From Spiroplasma endosymbiont of Panorpa germanica (GTDB lineage Bacteria; Bacillota_I; Bacilli_A; Mycoplasmatales; Mycoplasmataceae): a DNA stretch of 64,000 bases. This document shows, piece after piece, positions 25,052-36,242 of the stretch (position 1 is the first letter of the stretch; every line of letters starts with the position of its first letter). Below the pieces are notes generated by a model. It searched no databases. It was not told where the DNA came from and saw nothing but the letters and a program-made list of their open reading frames with translations. The stretch is taken from assembly GCF_964019765.1 (NCBI RefSeq), contig NZ_OZ026461.1, forward strand, positions 62,001 through 126,000, in the 5' to 3' direction. Position numbers and translations under genes: made by a program.

Positions 25052-25333
25052 ATGCAAGGTGCTGGAACACACGAATGACAGAATACATTAATAATGGTTT
25101 TCGAAATTTTTGCTATGATTGTAGCATTAATTATGATAGCTGTTGGTTTGATTCAAAATAAGAAATCTCAAACTGGACTTAGTGCTCTTAATGGGGGAAA
25201 TGATGAATTATTTTCAAACTCAAAAGAACGTGGTCTAGATAAAACAATGTCTATATGAATGTTTTCTTTGGGTATATCTCTGTTTGTAATAACCATTATT
25301 ATTTGTATACTAACAAACACTATTCTTAAATAA
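25052..25333 (+). CDS. secG: Preprotein translocase subunit SecG
   Basis: A 93-residue membrane protein with two hydrophobic helices (about residues 14-35 and 69-90) joined by the conserved GLIQNKKSQTGLSALNGG segment typical of SecG, an accessory subunit of SecYEG. It starts at ATG 25052 after AGGTGA, and two TGA codons read as Trp. The end of the gene forms one arm of a terminator hairpin. It sits upstream of rnr, smpB and ssrA, the secG-rnr-smpB order known from Firmicutes. Confidence 0.92.
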
Positions 25334-25345
25334 TAGTGTTTTTTA
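25315..25345 (+). terminator. Terminator overlapping the secG stop codon
   Basis: Perfect 10-bp stem AAACACTATT/AATAGTGTTT (25315-25324 with 25332-25341) followed by TTTTATT. The left arm is coding sequence and the loop carries the stop region, so ribosomes finishing secG would hinder its folding. It may attenuate transcription into rnr. Confidence 0.65.
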
Positions 25346-25366
25346 TTAGAAAAAGAGGATTTAAAA

Positions 25367-27475
25367 ATGATTGAAGCCATAGTAAAAAGTTTGAATGAAA
25401 AAAGCCCACAAAAAATTTCAGACTTAGCGAATAAGATAAAAGTTACTGATTTTGAGCAATTTCAATTTGTTGTGAGTCAATTAGAAGAAGAACATAAGGT
25501 TGCCACTACAATTGATAATCAAATTTATATTATTGGTCAAGAAATCAAAGTCGGAACAATCAAAATAAATGACAAGGGATTTGGGTTTGTTAAAGACTTC
25601 AATGATATGGAAAACGATTATTTTGTTCCAGCGATTTACTTAGGGGGTTCAATTACAAACGATGAAGTTATTTTTAAATTAGAAAAAGAAAATGACGGCC
25701 GTTTTAAGGGTATAGTTTTAGCTATTTCAAAAAGAACCAAAAAATTCTTAATCGGAGAAATTAACAAATCTTGAGATGGTAAATACCTAGATTTTATTCC
25801 TGCAGAAAATGGCTTCAAGAATTATCGTATTGTAATGGTTAACAAAGCTAGTTTTAAAATTGAGGTTGACCAATTAATTAAAGTTAAAATTTTAGAAGTT
25901 AAAGAGAAAAAACTATTTACTAAAATTGTGGAAGTAATTGGTAACTCTAATAAAGCAGTCGATAGAATTATTTCAATCGCTTATGAATTTGATGTTCCAA
26001 CTGACTTTAAAAAAGAAACTATCAGAAATGCAGAGTCGGTAGCTAGACCAATCGACTATAATGCAGACCAAGTTAAAAGACGTAAAAATTTAATCACTAA
26101 TAAAAACTTAGTTACAATTGATGGAGAAGATTCAAAAGATCTTGACGATGCAATTTATGTTGAAAAAATGCCAAACAATAATTATAAACTATTGGTTGCC
26201 ATTGCAGATGTAAGTTATTATGTTGAACCAAAATCAGCACTTGATTCAGAAGCCTTATACAGAGGTAATTCGGTTTACTTGGCAAACAAGGTTCTACCAA
26301 TGCTTCCAAAAACTTTATCGAATGGGGTTTGTTCGCTAAACCCAAACGAAGATAAACTTTGCTTAGTTTGTGAAATGGAATTTGATAATAACGGAAAAAT
26401 AATTAAAAAAGAAGTTTATGAATCAATCATGAATTCTAAGGCGCGACTTACTTATAAAGAAGTTAACCAATTTTATGAAACTCAAACAAGTGAACGCCCA
26501 AAAGAAATTAAGGATATGCTTTTAGTAGCAAGGGAGCTACATGAAATAATTGAAAAAGAACGTGATGTTAGGGGTTCGATTGACTTTGACGTTAAAGAAG
26601 CTAAAGTAATTTTAGATGATGATTCAAATGTAATAGATATCGTGGCTAGATCTGTGGGAGTTAGTGAAAAATTAATTGAAAACTTCATGGTTAGTGCTAA
26701 CGAAAGCGTGGCGGAAATCATTTTTAAAAGAGAATTACCCTTTATTTACCGAGACCATGGTAAACCAAAAGATGAAAACCTAATTGAATGATACGGAATG
26801 CTAACTAATTTTGGAATTAACCCAAAATTAACTGATGCAGAAAAACTGAATCCAAGAAACATTCGCCATACTCTACAAGAAATTTCTAAACAAATTCCTG
26901 ATCGCGATGAGAGAGAACTTATTAATATTACCTTACTTCGTTTTATGGAGAAGGCTGAGTATAATCTTGATAATATTGGGCATTTTGGTTTGGCTAGCGA
27001 ATGCTATACCCACTTCACTTCACCAATCCGTCGATACTCAGATTTAATAGTACACAGATATTTAAAACAATACTTAATCGACAAAAATACAGATCCAAAG
27101 TTACTAAAAAGAAATGAAAACTTTGTCAACCGCGCTTGCACAATTATTAATGATACTGAAAAAAAAGGAGTCAACACCGAAAGGGAAGTTAACAAAGTTT
27201 GTATGGCAGAGTACATGACAAAATATATTGGACAAGAATTTGACGGGATAATTTCTGCAGTTTTAAAATTTGGAATTTTTGTACAACTACCCAACTGTGT
27301 TGAGGGATTAATTCACATTAGCGAATTGGGTTCTGATTTTCACTATGATGAAAAAATGCAAACTATGGTTAGCAAACAAAACCAAGTTTTTAAATTGGGA
27401 CAAAAAGTTAAAATTTTAGTAAAAAATGCTGATGTTAAAAAAAGAATTATCGATTTTGCATTTGCTAAAAAATAA
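25367..27475 (+). CDS. rnr: Ribonuclease R
   Basis: RNase R is a 3'-5' exoribonuclease that degrades structured RNA and works with SmpB and tmRNA on stalled messages. The 702-residue product has an N-terminal winged-helix and cold-shock region, then the RNB catalytic domain with [12 protein letters not shown] (metal-binding Asp cluster), [10 protein letters not shown], and [17 protein letters not shown]-terminal S1 domain follows ([17 protein letters not shown]...GLIHISEL). Two TGA codons (25774, 26791) read as Trp. smpB begins 11 bases later. Confidence 0.95.
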
Positions 27476-27486
27476 GGAGCGTTCTT

Positions 27487-27933
27487 ATGGGAGAGCATTT
27501 AATAGTTAAAAATAAAAAAGCTTATTTTAATTATGAAATAATTGAGACTTTTGAGGCTGGGTTGGTTCTTAATGGCCCAGAAATTAAATCAATTAGATCT
27601 AAGGATGTTTCAATTAACGAGTCTTTTGTTTTGATTAGAAGAGGTCGAGCTGAAATTCTTAATATGAGTATTAAAAAATATGAATTCGCTACCAATATCA
27701 AATTGGAACCCGAAAGAAATCGTTTTTTACTGCTCCATAAAAAAGAGCAAGAAAAAATTTTAAAGAGAATTAAATTAGAAAACCTAACGTTAATCCCGCT
27801 AAGACTTTACTTGAAAGACAACCTAGCTAAAATTGAACTCGGTTTGGGAAAAGGTAAAAAAAATTACGATAAACGTGAAACAATAAAACAAAGAGATGTT
27901 GAAAGAAGAATAGCTAAAATAAATAAAAACTAG
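27487..27933 (+). CDS. smpB: SsrA-binding protein SmpB
   Basis: A 148-residue protein with the complete SmpB pattern: [27 protein letters not shown], the KLLLHK-like stretch [33 protein letters not shown], and the basic C-terminal tail [18 protein letters not shown]. SmpB brings tmRNA to stalled ribosomes. The tmRNA gene follows 67 bases downstream. Starts at ATG 27487 after AAGGAGCG. Confidence 0.97.
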   Translation: MGEHLIVKNKKAYFNYEIIETFEAGLVLNGPEIKSIRSKDVSINESFVLIRRGRAEILNMSIKKYEFATNIKLEPERNRFLLLHKKEQEKILKRIKLENLTLIPLRLYLKDNLAKIELGLGKGKKNYDKRETIKQRDVERRIAKINKN

Positions 27934-27986
27934 TTTTTAAGTTTTGCTTAAAGTCCGAGGTGCTATCAAAACTGCTAATAAAAGTA

Positions 27987-27992
27987 TATAAT
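27987..27992 (+). promoter_or_regulatory. -10 box of the tmRNA gene
   Basis: TATAAT 8 bases before the predicted tmRNA 5' end at 28001. No clear -35 box is present at the usual distance. Confidence 0.6.
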
Positions 27993-28000
27993 GAAAATAT

Positions 28001-28409
28001 GGGGATGTCCCGGTTTCGACAGGATATCTCTGGTGAAAAGTCGCAGTGGTCTGGTAGACCATAATACTTCTAGGTTTGAAAAAATGCAAACAAAAAACGC
28101 GAAAGCGATAACTTCGAAATGCCAGCATTCATGATCAATAACGCATCAGCTGGAGTTGCATTAGCAGCTTAATAATTCTTAAGAATTATAGCACTTCCGC
28201 TAACTGGTAATTTGTACTTTACTAGTTTTGTGTAAGCCTTGTACAATAGATTTAATGATCGACAGTAAATTAAATCGAAATTCCACTGTCAACGTTGTGA
28301 CTAATTTTTGATAACTTCATTATTTATGACGTATTCAAAGTTATCTAAACTGTAGAAGCTTTTCATTGGACTATTTTGGACGCGGGTTCGATTCCCGCCA
28401 TCTCCACCA
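28001..28409 (+). ncRNA. ssrA: Transfer-messenger RNA (tmRNA)
   Basis: The 5' end GGGGATGTCCCGGTTTCGACAGG and the 3' end GCGGGTTCGATTCCCGCCATCTCCACCA form the tRNA-like half with the T arm and a CCA end encoded in the DNA. The tag reading frame starts at GCA 28086 and ends at a double stop TAATAA (28170-28175). It gives 28 residues beginning ANKKRESDNF, with EMPAFM in the middle, and ending AGVALAA. This resembles the Spiroplasma kunkelii tag as I recall it. tmRNA with SmpB rescues stalled ribosomes and tags the peptide for proteolysis. Confidence 0.97.
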
Positions 28410-28412
28410 TTT

Positions 28413-28470
28413 TTAAAATTTAAAAAAGACAATTAATTTTGATTTATTGATTTTCTTTTTTAAATTTTAA
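28413..28470 (+). terminator. Terminator of the tmRNA gene
   Basis: Perfect 17-bp inverted repeat (28413-28429 with 28454-28470) with a 24-base AT-rich loop. The right arm carries TTTTTT. It starts 4 bases after the encoded CCA. Confidence 0.7.
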
Positions 28471-28494
28471 TCCCCCTAAAAAGAGAGGTGCCCA

Positions 28495-30492
28495 ATGTCA
28501 GGAACAATATTAACGATAAATGCCATTTGTATGGGTTTCATAGGTCTTTTTAGTTTTGTCTACGCGCTAACTTTTGGTTTAACACGTCATTTATTTGAAA
28601 AAATAAAAATCTACTACTTGCTAATCTTGGGTCTTATATTTGGTGCGATTTCACTTTTAGTTGGAGTACTAATTAAATCCTTAGTTCCAGTTAGAGAAAT
28701 TGAATATTTTTCTTTATTCTTACCAGCCCTAGTTTATGGACTAACAATTATTTTTGTTGGATTTATTTCAGCTATTGGGGTGGCGGTTGTTGAGACAATG
28801 GCCATTTTGGTTCTACCATCACTAATGCCCTCTTTATTCCAAGGTGTGGAGAATAACTACTTATTAGCAATCTTGGTTATCAGTTATCTAGTAATTACAA
28901 TGATGGCTATTTTTAAGAAGTATTTTCAAAAGGTTAATAATTGATGGGTTTGATCGGTCTTTTCTCTATCAGTACTTTTGTCAGGACTTTTATTTATTTT
29001 TGTTGACAATTTTTCAGTTGAAAGAATAACTAGAATTTTAGTATTATCTTCTTGAATTCTAACTGGTTATTTATGTTTTGCGATTTTTAGTGTTATTGAA
29101 GCAGTTTATCGACACGCCTTGAAACTGCGTAACATTATCGCCTACGATCAAAATAGATATATTTTAGAATCTGGTGCCAACATGGCAGTGACTGAATACG
29201 TCACAAAAAACAGAATTAAATACGGTTTGTTTGTGAATTACTATATTGCAAATTTTGAAAAATTTGAAAAGAAATTAAACGGTCGTGTGAAAGAATACAT
29301 TATTCAAAATATTGCGGGCCAAGCCTATAAGAGTTTTCAAGAGTATAATCAAGATACAATCTTCTTTAAATCTTCATACAAGTTATTTGGAGCTTTCATT
29401 CCTTTAGAAGAAATTGATTTTCCTCAAGTACAAAAAGCTTATGAAAATAATAACAATTCAGTTAGAGATAAAAATGATATACTTAATGCTATTCAAATTA
29501 CTTTGAAAAAAATAAAAACCAAATTTAAAATTGATAATTACTTCATCTCGGTCAAACTTCTTAGTTCAGTTTCGATTTATGGAATTCATAGTAACGATGT
29601 GGATCAACTCCAAGCATTTAATAGGTATTCAGAAACAGAAAAAGTTAGAAGAAAAAATATAAACGAAATTGTGATGGTAAACCCCACAGATTTTTACTCG
29701 CAGTTAAATCAGAACAGAAAACTTTTAGCCCTAAATGAGATTGTTGATTTAAATCATATTGGAACTAGGTTTGAACCAATTTTTTCTTTGAGTAAGAATA
29801 AAATTGAAGGATTTTATTTGAACCCAACAGTTAATGGGTTAAAATTAAATGATTCGATTATGAAAAAATCTTTGAGCACAATCAGCGAATCCGGATTAGA
29901 ATCATTATTTAGAAGATTTGCAAGTTTAGAGAGTTTAAAAAGTGCGAAATTATTTGGTAAACAAATTTCTGACAAAAAAATATTTTTTAACTACGATCAA
30001 TGAGTTGTTTCTGGTGAGAATTTCTCTCTAAATGATTTATTTGATAAGTTAAAGAATCTAAACTTAGTGAAGCACAACCTATGTTTCTTATTTGATATTA
30101 CCCAAGATATTTCTTCGATTGAAATTTTAAAGAAAAATATAAGCGGTCTCAAAAAAGCGGGCATTAAAATCGGTTTAACTAATTTTGGTTCAAAAGATAC
30201 CGGTTATCACTTAATAGGTTCTTATCAACCAGATTATTTATTTTTAGATGAACAAATTATTAATAAACTTGGTAAAGTAAAAGAATATAATGAACTTGTT
30301 TTTAGATGCCAAGAAATAGCTAAAAAAATCGATGCTAAAATAATTTTTAAAGGAGTCGATAACTTTTTAACTTTTAAAAAATTGACAAAATATGAAAACG
30401 ACCTTATTGCTGGAAAATTGATTGGTTCAAGCAACGCTCCAAAAGCGCAATTGGGAGAAGAGACAATCTTTTTACTAAATAAAAAAGATTAA
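28495..30492 (+). CDS. Membrane protein with degenerate GGDEF/EAL-like domains
   Basis: A 665-residue protein. About residues 1-200 hold six or seven membrane helices; the remaining 460 are cytosolic. The C-terminal 260 residues align by pattern with an EAL domain: RFEPIFSLSKNKIEGF in place of the YQPIV...EAL start, LFDITQ for E-x-T-E, and KKAGIKIGLTNFGSKDTGY for the GxxIALDDFGTGYSS loop. Later come YQPDYLFLDEQII for DxIKID and IIFKGVDN for AEGVE. Every catalytic acid (EAL Glu, DDFG Asp pair, Lys, AEGVE Glu) is substituted. The region before it may be a decayed GGDEF. It probably binds rather than cuts a ligand, if anything. TGA is read as Trp at four or more sites. Confidence 0.6.
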
Positions 30493-30517
30493 TACAAAAT
30501 AGAATGGAATTAAAATA

Positions 30518-31960
30518 ATGGAAATGACAGAAGTAAAACAAATTGAAAAGCAGATAAATGATTTATCAAAGCAAGGGGACTTTAAGGCTCTAAAACAACT
30601 TTGTGAGTCTTATCCTTTGGTGGATGTGGCCGAGGCGTTAAAAGATGTTGAAAACGAAATAGTTTTAAAAATTATTCGCTTGCTGTCAATTGAAGATGCA
30701 TCGCATGTTTTTATTTATCTTTCAAGAAAAACTCAAGAATTTCTAGTAGAGAAATTGACTAACCTTGAATTAAAAGATATAATTTCAGATCTCTACATTG
30801 ATGATGTGATTGACACAATTGATGAACTTTCAACAGACAGCGTTAAGAAGATTTTAAAAGTAGCTTCAAAAGACGTGAGATTGAAGGTAAACCAAATTTT
30901 AGAATATGATGAAATGACTGCGGGAGCAATTATGTCGGTTGAATATATAAAATTATCTCAAGAGGACACAGTTTCAAAGGCTATTAAAAAAATCCGTGAG
31001 CTTCACGAAATTAATGAAGAAAATGAGGATTTTTTCATTGTCGACGAACTTGATAATTTAGTTGGCCACTTGCAACTAAAGGATTTGGTTTTCAATAAGG
31101 AAAACGCATTGATCAAAGACATTATGGAAAAGCGTTTGATTTATGCACAAACTACCACCGACCAAGAAGATGTTGCAGATATTTTCAAAAAATATGACAT
31201 TCAAACTTTGCCGGTTCTTGATTCAGAAAATAAGTTTGTAGGAATAATTACTGTGGATGATGTGATTGATGTAATTGAAGATGAAAACACGGAAGACATT
31301 CACAAAATGGGGGGAATGAAACCACTAGAAGATAGTTATTTTGAAACTGGGTTTTGAAAAATGATGTGATCACGAGCTGGTTGACTAACACTTTTGATGT
31401 TATCCGCAACCTTTATGCAGTTATCAATTATTGGCTTTATGGTTCTCTTCAAAGTTAATGAAAACGGAGTTTCTCTAACTAATAAAACCTTTGTATTAAC
31501 AATGATAATTTTACCGCTTCTGTTAGTCGTTATAACAACAGCAAGTAATGCCGCTAACCAATCCTCAACAATGATTGTCAGGGCTCTTGCTTTAAGAGAA
31601 ATAAAAAAAGGGGATTATTTAAAAGTTATTTGAAAGGAATTGCGAGTAGCTTCAATGGTTGGGGCCTTTGTGGTATTTTTCAACTTTATTAGAATGTTAA
31701 TTATTTTTGCAGTTCAATTTAATGGTAATATAAATCAAGAACAAATATGAACAGCTATTTTATTAACTTCTCTGGTAATGTTCATTTCAATTGTAACCTC
31801 AAAACTAATTGGGGCCACACTGCCAATGGTTGCCAAATATATCAAAGTGGATGCAGCAATTTTTGCCTCACCAATTATAACAACTATTGTAGACACTCTT
31901 ACAACAGTATTATTTATGGGCCTAGCTTTAGCTTTCTTCAACCCAATTATTGGAGTTTAG
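30518..31960 (+). CDS. mgtE: Magnesium transporter MgtE
   Basis: A 480-residue Mg2+ channel-type transporter. The N-terminal helical domain (about 1-130) is followed by a CBS pair with EMTAGAIMSVEYI, DNLVGHLQLKDLV and FVGIITVDDVIDVIEDE, then by five membrane helices with the family's conserved MVVTTASNAANQSSTMIVRALAL-like segment at about 350-373. CBS domains sense intracellular Mg2+. Five TGA codons read as Trp. The TAG stop lies 1 base before the trmB start, suggesting co-translation. Confidence 0.94.
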
Positions 31961-31961
31961 T

Positions 31962-32612
31962 ATGAGATTAAGAAATAAACCTTGAACAAACGATTTCCTA
32001 AAGGAAAATGATGATTGACTTTTGACACCTGAAAATGACCAACCATTTGAATTAACAAAAATATTTGCCAATAGCCATCCAGTTCATCTTGAAATTGGTT
32101 GTGGCAAAGGTGGTTTCATATCAAATTTGGCTTTTCAAAATAAACAAATTAACTTTGTGGCCATGGAAAAAGAAACCACAGTAGTTGGAGTGGCTGTTAA
32201 AAAAACTTTGGCTACCTATCAGGATTTAAAGAATTTAAAGTTTTTGAATTCTTATGCTGAGCAATTAGAAAAATTCTTTCAACCTAAAAGTATTGAAAGA
32301 ATTTATTTGAATTTTTCAGATCCCTGACCCAAGTCGCGTCATGCTAAAAAACGTCTAACATTTACTACTTTTCTAAATATCTACAAGAATATTTTGGTTG
32401 ATAATGGAGAGATACATATTAAGACAGATAATGATAATTTATACAATTTTTCTCTGGAAATGATTGAACTAAACAACTGAAAACTAATTAGTAACACCAA
32501 TGACCTTTACAACAATCACGAAATGTTAATTGATAATATTCCTACAGAATATGAAACCAAATTTCATAATTTAGGCAAAAATATAAATAAAATAATCATT
32601 CGAAAAAATTAG
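31962..32612 (+). CDS. trmB: tRNA (guanine-N7)-methyltransferase
   Basis: A 216-residue SAM-dependent enzyme that makes m7G46 in tRNA. Class I methyltransferase features are [16 protein letters not shown] (SAM loop), FVAMEKE, and the TrmB-specific [19 protein letters not shown] loop, followed by IHIKTDN. Four TGA codons read as Trp, including the one in the DPWPK motif. It begins 1 base after mgtE. Confidence 0.95.
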
Positions 32613-32683
32613 TCAGCAAAAAATGATCGTTTTTAATGTAACGTAATTAATCAATAAAATTGACAAATTTTGAAATAAAAAAA

Positions 32684-32716
32684 ACGCAACTTAACTAAAT
32701 TGTTTGAGTTGCATTT
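32684..32716 (+). terminator. Terminator between trmB and the minus-strand membrane gene
   Basis: Inverted repeat GCAACTTAA (32686-32694) / TTTGAGTTGC (32703-32712), one mismatch, flanked by A and T runs. Placed to serve both converging genes. Confidence 0.72.
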
Positions 32717-33307
32717 TTATTTGTCTTCTAAATCGGGTTCAGTTTCCAATTTTTTAGTTTCTCTTTGTTTTTTTTGGTCATGAAATTTGTTTCTTCATTC
32801 TAGTGAATTGCTGATAAGTGTTGAACTTTGGTTTATTAAGTAGATGGTTAAACTAAAGTTCAAATTCATTAGAGTAAAATTTATGATACTTAGTGTTAAA
32901 GCCAAAGGTCAGTGCCAAACAAAAGCATCTCCTCAACTAATTTTAGCTGCAAGTGCTGCACTTGAAATCAAAATGAAAAAAGTTACTATTGAAATAATCG
33001 AACTAATTCATCAACAATATCTAGATCTTTTATAAACCACACTAACTGCCTTATTGCTTTTTTCATCAATATCATAGTGACCCACATAAAGTAGGGCAAT
33101 TGATGTTTTACCAAAATTCATAATACCAATAGCAGAGTTAATAATTATCAAATCCAAAATGATCTGAGACACTAATATAATCTTAACTATCAAAGTTAGA
33201 GCCAATTGCGAGATTATTAGTAATGAAATAAGCAAAATAACAGTATTAATAGCTGCAATTCAAAGAACTGGTTTTTTAGTTACTTTACGAAAACGTGAAA
33301 CATCCAT
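32717..33307 (-). CDS. Hypothetical four-helix membrane protein
   Basis: A 196-residue product from ATG at 33305-33307 to TAA at 32717-32719. There are four hydrophobic segments (about residues 15-38, 40-65, 98-118, 128-150) and a charged C-terminal tail rich in Lys and Glu (QKKQRETKKLETEPDLEDK). Several TGA codons encode Trp in the membrane parts. A minus-strand GAGGTAAATAT precedes the ATG. I do not recognise the family. It is divergent from the nucleoside uptake locus. Confidence 0.7.
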
Positions 33308-33367
33308 ATATTTACCTCTTTTATTATTATAGCAACAAAACTAAGTTATTGGATAAAATGCCTTTTT

Positions 33368-33400
33368 TAAAACGATTTTAATACCATAAAACGATTTTAA
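33368..33400 (+). promoter_or_regulatory. Direct repeat upstream of the BMP lipoprotein genes, possible operator
   Basis: The 14-base sequence TAAAACGATTTTAA occurs twice exactly (33368-33381 and 33387-33400), 19 bases apart start to start, 59-91 bases before the lipoprotein ATG. Each copy is nearly its own inverse. It could be a repressor site; no direct proof. Confidence 0.35.
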
Positions 33401-33458
33401 AATCAAAGACTTTTTATTCTTAATATGGGATATTTAGATTGTAGGAGGAAAAGAAAAT

Positions 33459-34772
33459 ATGAAAAAATTATTATCAATAATAGGTGCGGGTTCACTAATC
33501 GCTACTTCAGCAACTAGTGTGGTTGCATGTGGTGTAACTAAATACACATCAATTTATTTGGTATCAGATGTAGGAAAAATTAACGATCGTTCTTTTAACG
33601 AATCTGCTTACAACGGATCAAACAAATTTTTAAAAGAACAGTTGAAAGTTGAAGACAGCGTAATCGCACACTTAACACCAAATAGCACTTCGGAAATACA
33701 AAAAAATTATGCAACTGCTAGAAAAAATGGAGCTCAAGCATTGGTATTACCAGGTTTTGCGCACCAAGAACACATTGAAGAAGCTTCTAAAGTAATGGGT
33801 GATTCATCTACTGGAAGCGTTATTTTCCTTGATGGTACAAGCGCTGGTAATGAAAATGTTATTGGAATACAATTCAAATCAGAAATGTCTGGATTTTATT
33901 CAGGGGTAGCTTCGATACTATATAAAATTAGTACAAGCAAAGATGAAATAACTAATGTAAAATTAAGTGCATTTGGAGGATTACATAATGCAACTGGAGT
34001 AACTAATTTTATTAGTGGATATATGGCATCAATTGATTTCGTGAATCAGCTAAAAAAAGATTCACCAGAAACGCTAACCAGTTTGATTAAAATTTTAAAC
34101 AAAGATAAAAGTGAGGCTAATTTTGGGAAAGCAGAAAGAATCGCTTCACAAAATAGTGCTCCAACAAGCGATACCGACAAAAACTGATTTTCAGGATCAT
34201 TTGCAGTTGGCGGGGGGAAACCTACAGCAGAAACTCAAGTTGAACAAGGTGCTGACATTATTTTCCCAGTTGCTGGACCACAAACCGAAGACACTTTAAA
34301 TACAATAAAAAGTAAGAAAAAAGCTGGAGAAGTATTTGTGGTTGGAGTTGATACAGATCAAGTGCAACTATACAGTAATTACAAAGATTACTTTGTTACT
34401 TCAGCAACAAAACGTCTTGAGGAATCAACACAAGCAGCACTGGCAAATAGTAAAGCATTTGCTGACAAACTATCAGATGAGGAAAAATCAAAGTTTGAAG
34501 GTAAAGATAAAGAAGGTAACGTTTTAACTGGGGCTTGAGATGGAAAAGACGTTTGATTTGATGGTGATTTTAGTAGTGGTGGAAACAATAAAATAACAGA
34601 TCAAAATCACAAAGAATTAATAGAAAAATTAAGCGCAGCTGGTGTTGCATTGAGTGCATACTACCATACTAATATAGGAACTAAAGAATCCGCAAAAGAT
34701 ATTTTAGATACAAAAGCGATTGCTAATATGGCTGATGCAGCAGTAAAAGCTATAAAAAAAGATAATATTTAG
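33459..34772 (+). CDS. BMP-family (nucleoside-binding) lipoprotein 1
   Basis: A 437-residue lipoprotein precursor. The signal peptide MKKLLSIIGAGSLIATSATS leads to the lipobox VVAC with Cys24 as lipid site. The mature part has the BMP/Med pattern: SIYLVSDVGKINDRSFNESAYNG, QALVLPGFAHQEHIEEA, VIFLDGTSAG, IGIQFKSEMSGFYSGVASILY and IIFPVAGPQTEDTL. BMP proteins deliver nucleosides or similar ligands to ABC importers; the matching transporter is downstream. TGA codons read as Trp near the C-terminus. Starts at ATG 33459 after AGGAGG. Confidence 0.9.
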
Positions 34773-34857
34773 AAAATACATTATTGGAAAAATCACCAGT
34801 GGAAATTTTTTGGAAAAAAATATCTCCGATTTTTTCAATAATTTTTTAAATATGATA

Positions 34858-34863
34858 TATAAT
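34858..34863 (+). promoter_or_regulatory. -10 box upstream of the second BMP lipoprotein
   Basis: TATAAT in an AT-rich 141-base gap between the two lipoprotein genes; suggests separate control of the second copy. Confidence 0.45.
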
Positions 34864-34913
34864 ATTTTTGAGGATTAATATGATTCTCTAAAATTTTAAT
34901 AATGGAGGTAAAT

Positions 34914-36230
34914 ATGAAAAAATTATTAAGTATTTTTGCCGCAACGGCGCTTACTACAACATCAACTTTGAGTGTTGTTGCTTGTGGTACCAAAAGGGAC
35001 CCGGATGTTTGAATTGTAACAGATACTGGTAAGGTTAATGATAAATCATTTAATCAATCAGCATTTAATTCAGCTAATACATTCCTACAAACTGATTTAA
35101 AAAGAGATGTGAAAGCTTCGGTTCAGGAACCCAAAACTCCTAGTGAACTTGAAAATGCTTACCTAACATCAAGAAAAAATGGTGGAAAAGCAGTACTGCT
35201 ACCTGGATACCAACATGCTACTCATATTGAAAAAGCATCAGAAACTTATGCTGAAGGTGATACACCAGGAACTGTTATTTTCCTTGATGGAAGTTCAAAA
35301 ACAGAAACAAAACAATTAGAAAATGTAGTTGGAGTTTTATTTAAAGCTGAAATATCAGGTTTCTATGCCGGAGTAGCTTCAATATTGTATAATTTTGAAA
35401 TCGGAAACTGAAATCCAGTTATTACAGGATATGGAGGAGGAGAACACTCGCCATTCGCAACATCAAATGCGCTTGCAGGTTACTTCGCTTCTGTTGTATT
35501 CATGAATGATTTAATTGCTGATGCACCTAATGATAACAAACTATTGACAGATTTACTTGCTATAATCGGAAAAGACAAAACAGAGTTACCTTCAAATGCT
35601 AAAGTAAAATTTGCTAAAAATCAACAACTTGATACTACCGCGACAATGAAAGATAGTGACTTCTTTACTAAAACTTTCGCAGTCGGTGATGGTACACCGC
35701 TTTCTACTTCTTTGGTAGTTGATAGTGGAGCTGATGTAGTCTTTCCATTTGCAGGACCTCAAACTGAGGATACTTTAAAAGTAATAAAAGATAGAAAATC
35801 TAAAGCTTTAGTTATTGGTGCAGACGTTGATCAAACTAATTTATATGGAAACTATAAAGATAAATTTATTACAAGTGCATTAAAAGATTTAGAAGGAGCT
35901 GGAAGAGCCGCATTGGTTCACAGTAAAGCATTCGAATCAGAAAAAGTCACAGTTGGAGAAGACGTTGTTAAAGGAACTAATCAACAAGGTGAAGAAATTA
36001 CAGGTAAATGAGACGGACAAGATGTTTGATTTGGTGGTAAAATCGCTACCGGGCAACACAATAAATTTAGTAAAGAAAAAGCGGAAAAATTAATGGATCT
36101 TCTTGAAAAACCAGGAGAAGAATTGAGTAAAGTATACCAAGCTGGTACTAGTTTAAAAGAATTCTCATACGTTTTCTCAAAAGACTTTATTCAAAGACTA
36201 GCAACGGCTGCTACAGGACTTTCAAAATAA
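34914..36230 (+). CDS. BMP-family (nucleoside-binding) lipoprotein 2
   Basis: A 438-residue paralogue of the gene just upstream, with the same architecture: signal peptide MKKLLSIFAATALTTTSTLS, lipobox VVAC (Cys24), VWIVTDTGKVNDKSFNQSAFNS, KAVLLPGYQHATHIEKA, VVGVLFKAEISGFYAGVASILY and VVFPFAGPQTEDTLKVI. The binding-site region differs from copy 1 (for example DTGKVNDKS against DVGKINDRS, and GYQHATH against GFAHQEH), so ligand ranges may differ. GGAGGT precedes the ATG. TGA is read as Trp at several sites. Confidence 0.9.
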
Positions 36231-36242
36231 TAAAAAATAACA

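Noticed and set aside
32613-32716. Small RNA or extra gene in the trmB downstream gap.
   Set aside because: Only a terminator-like inverted repeat is visible.
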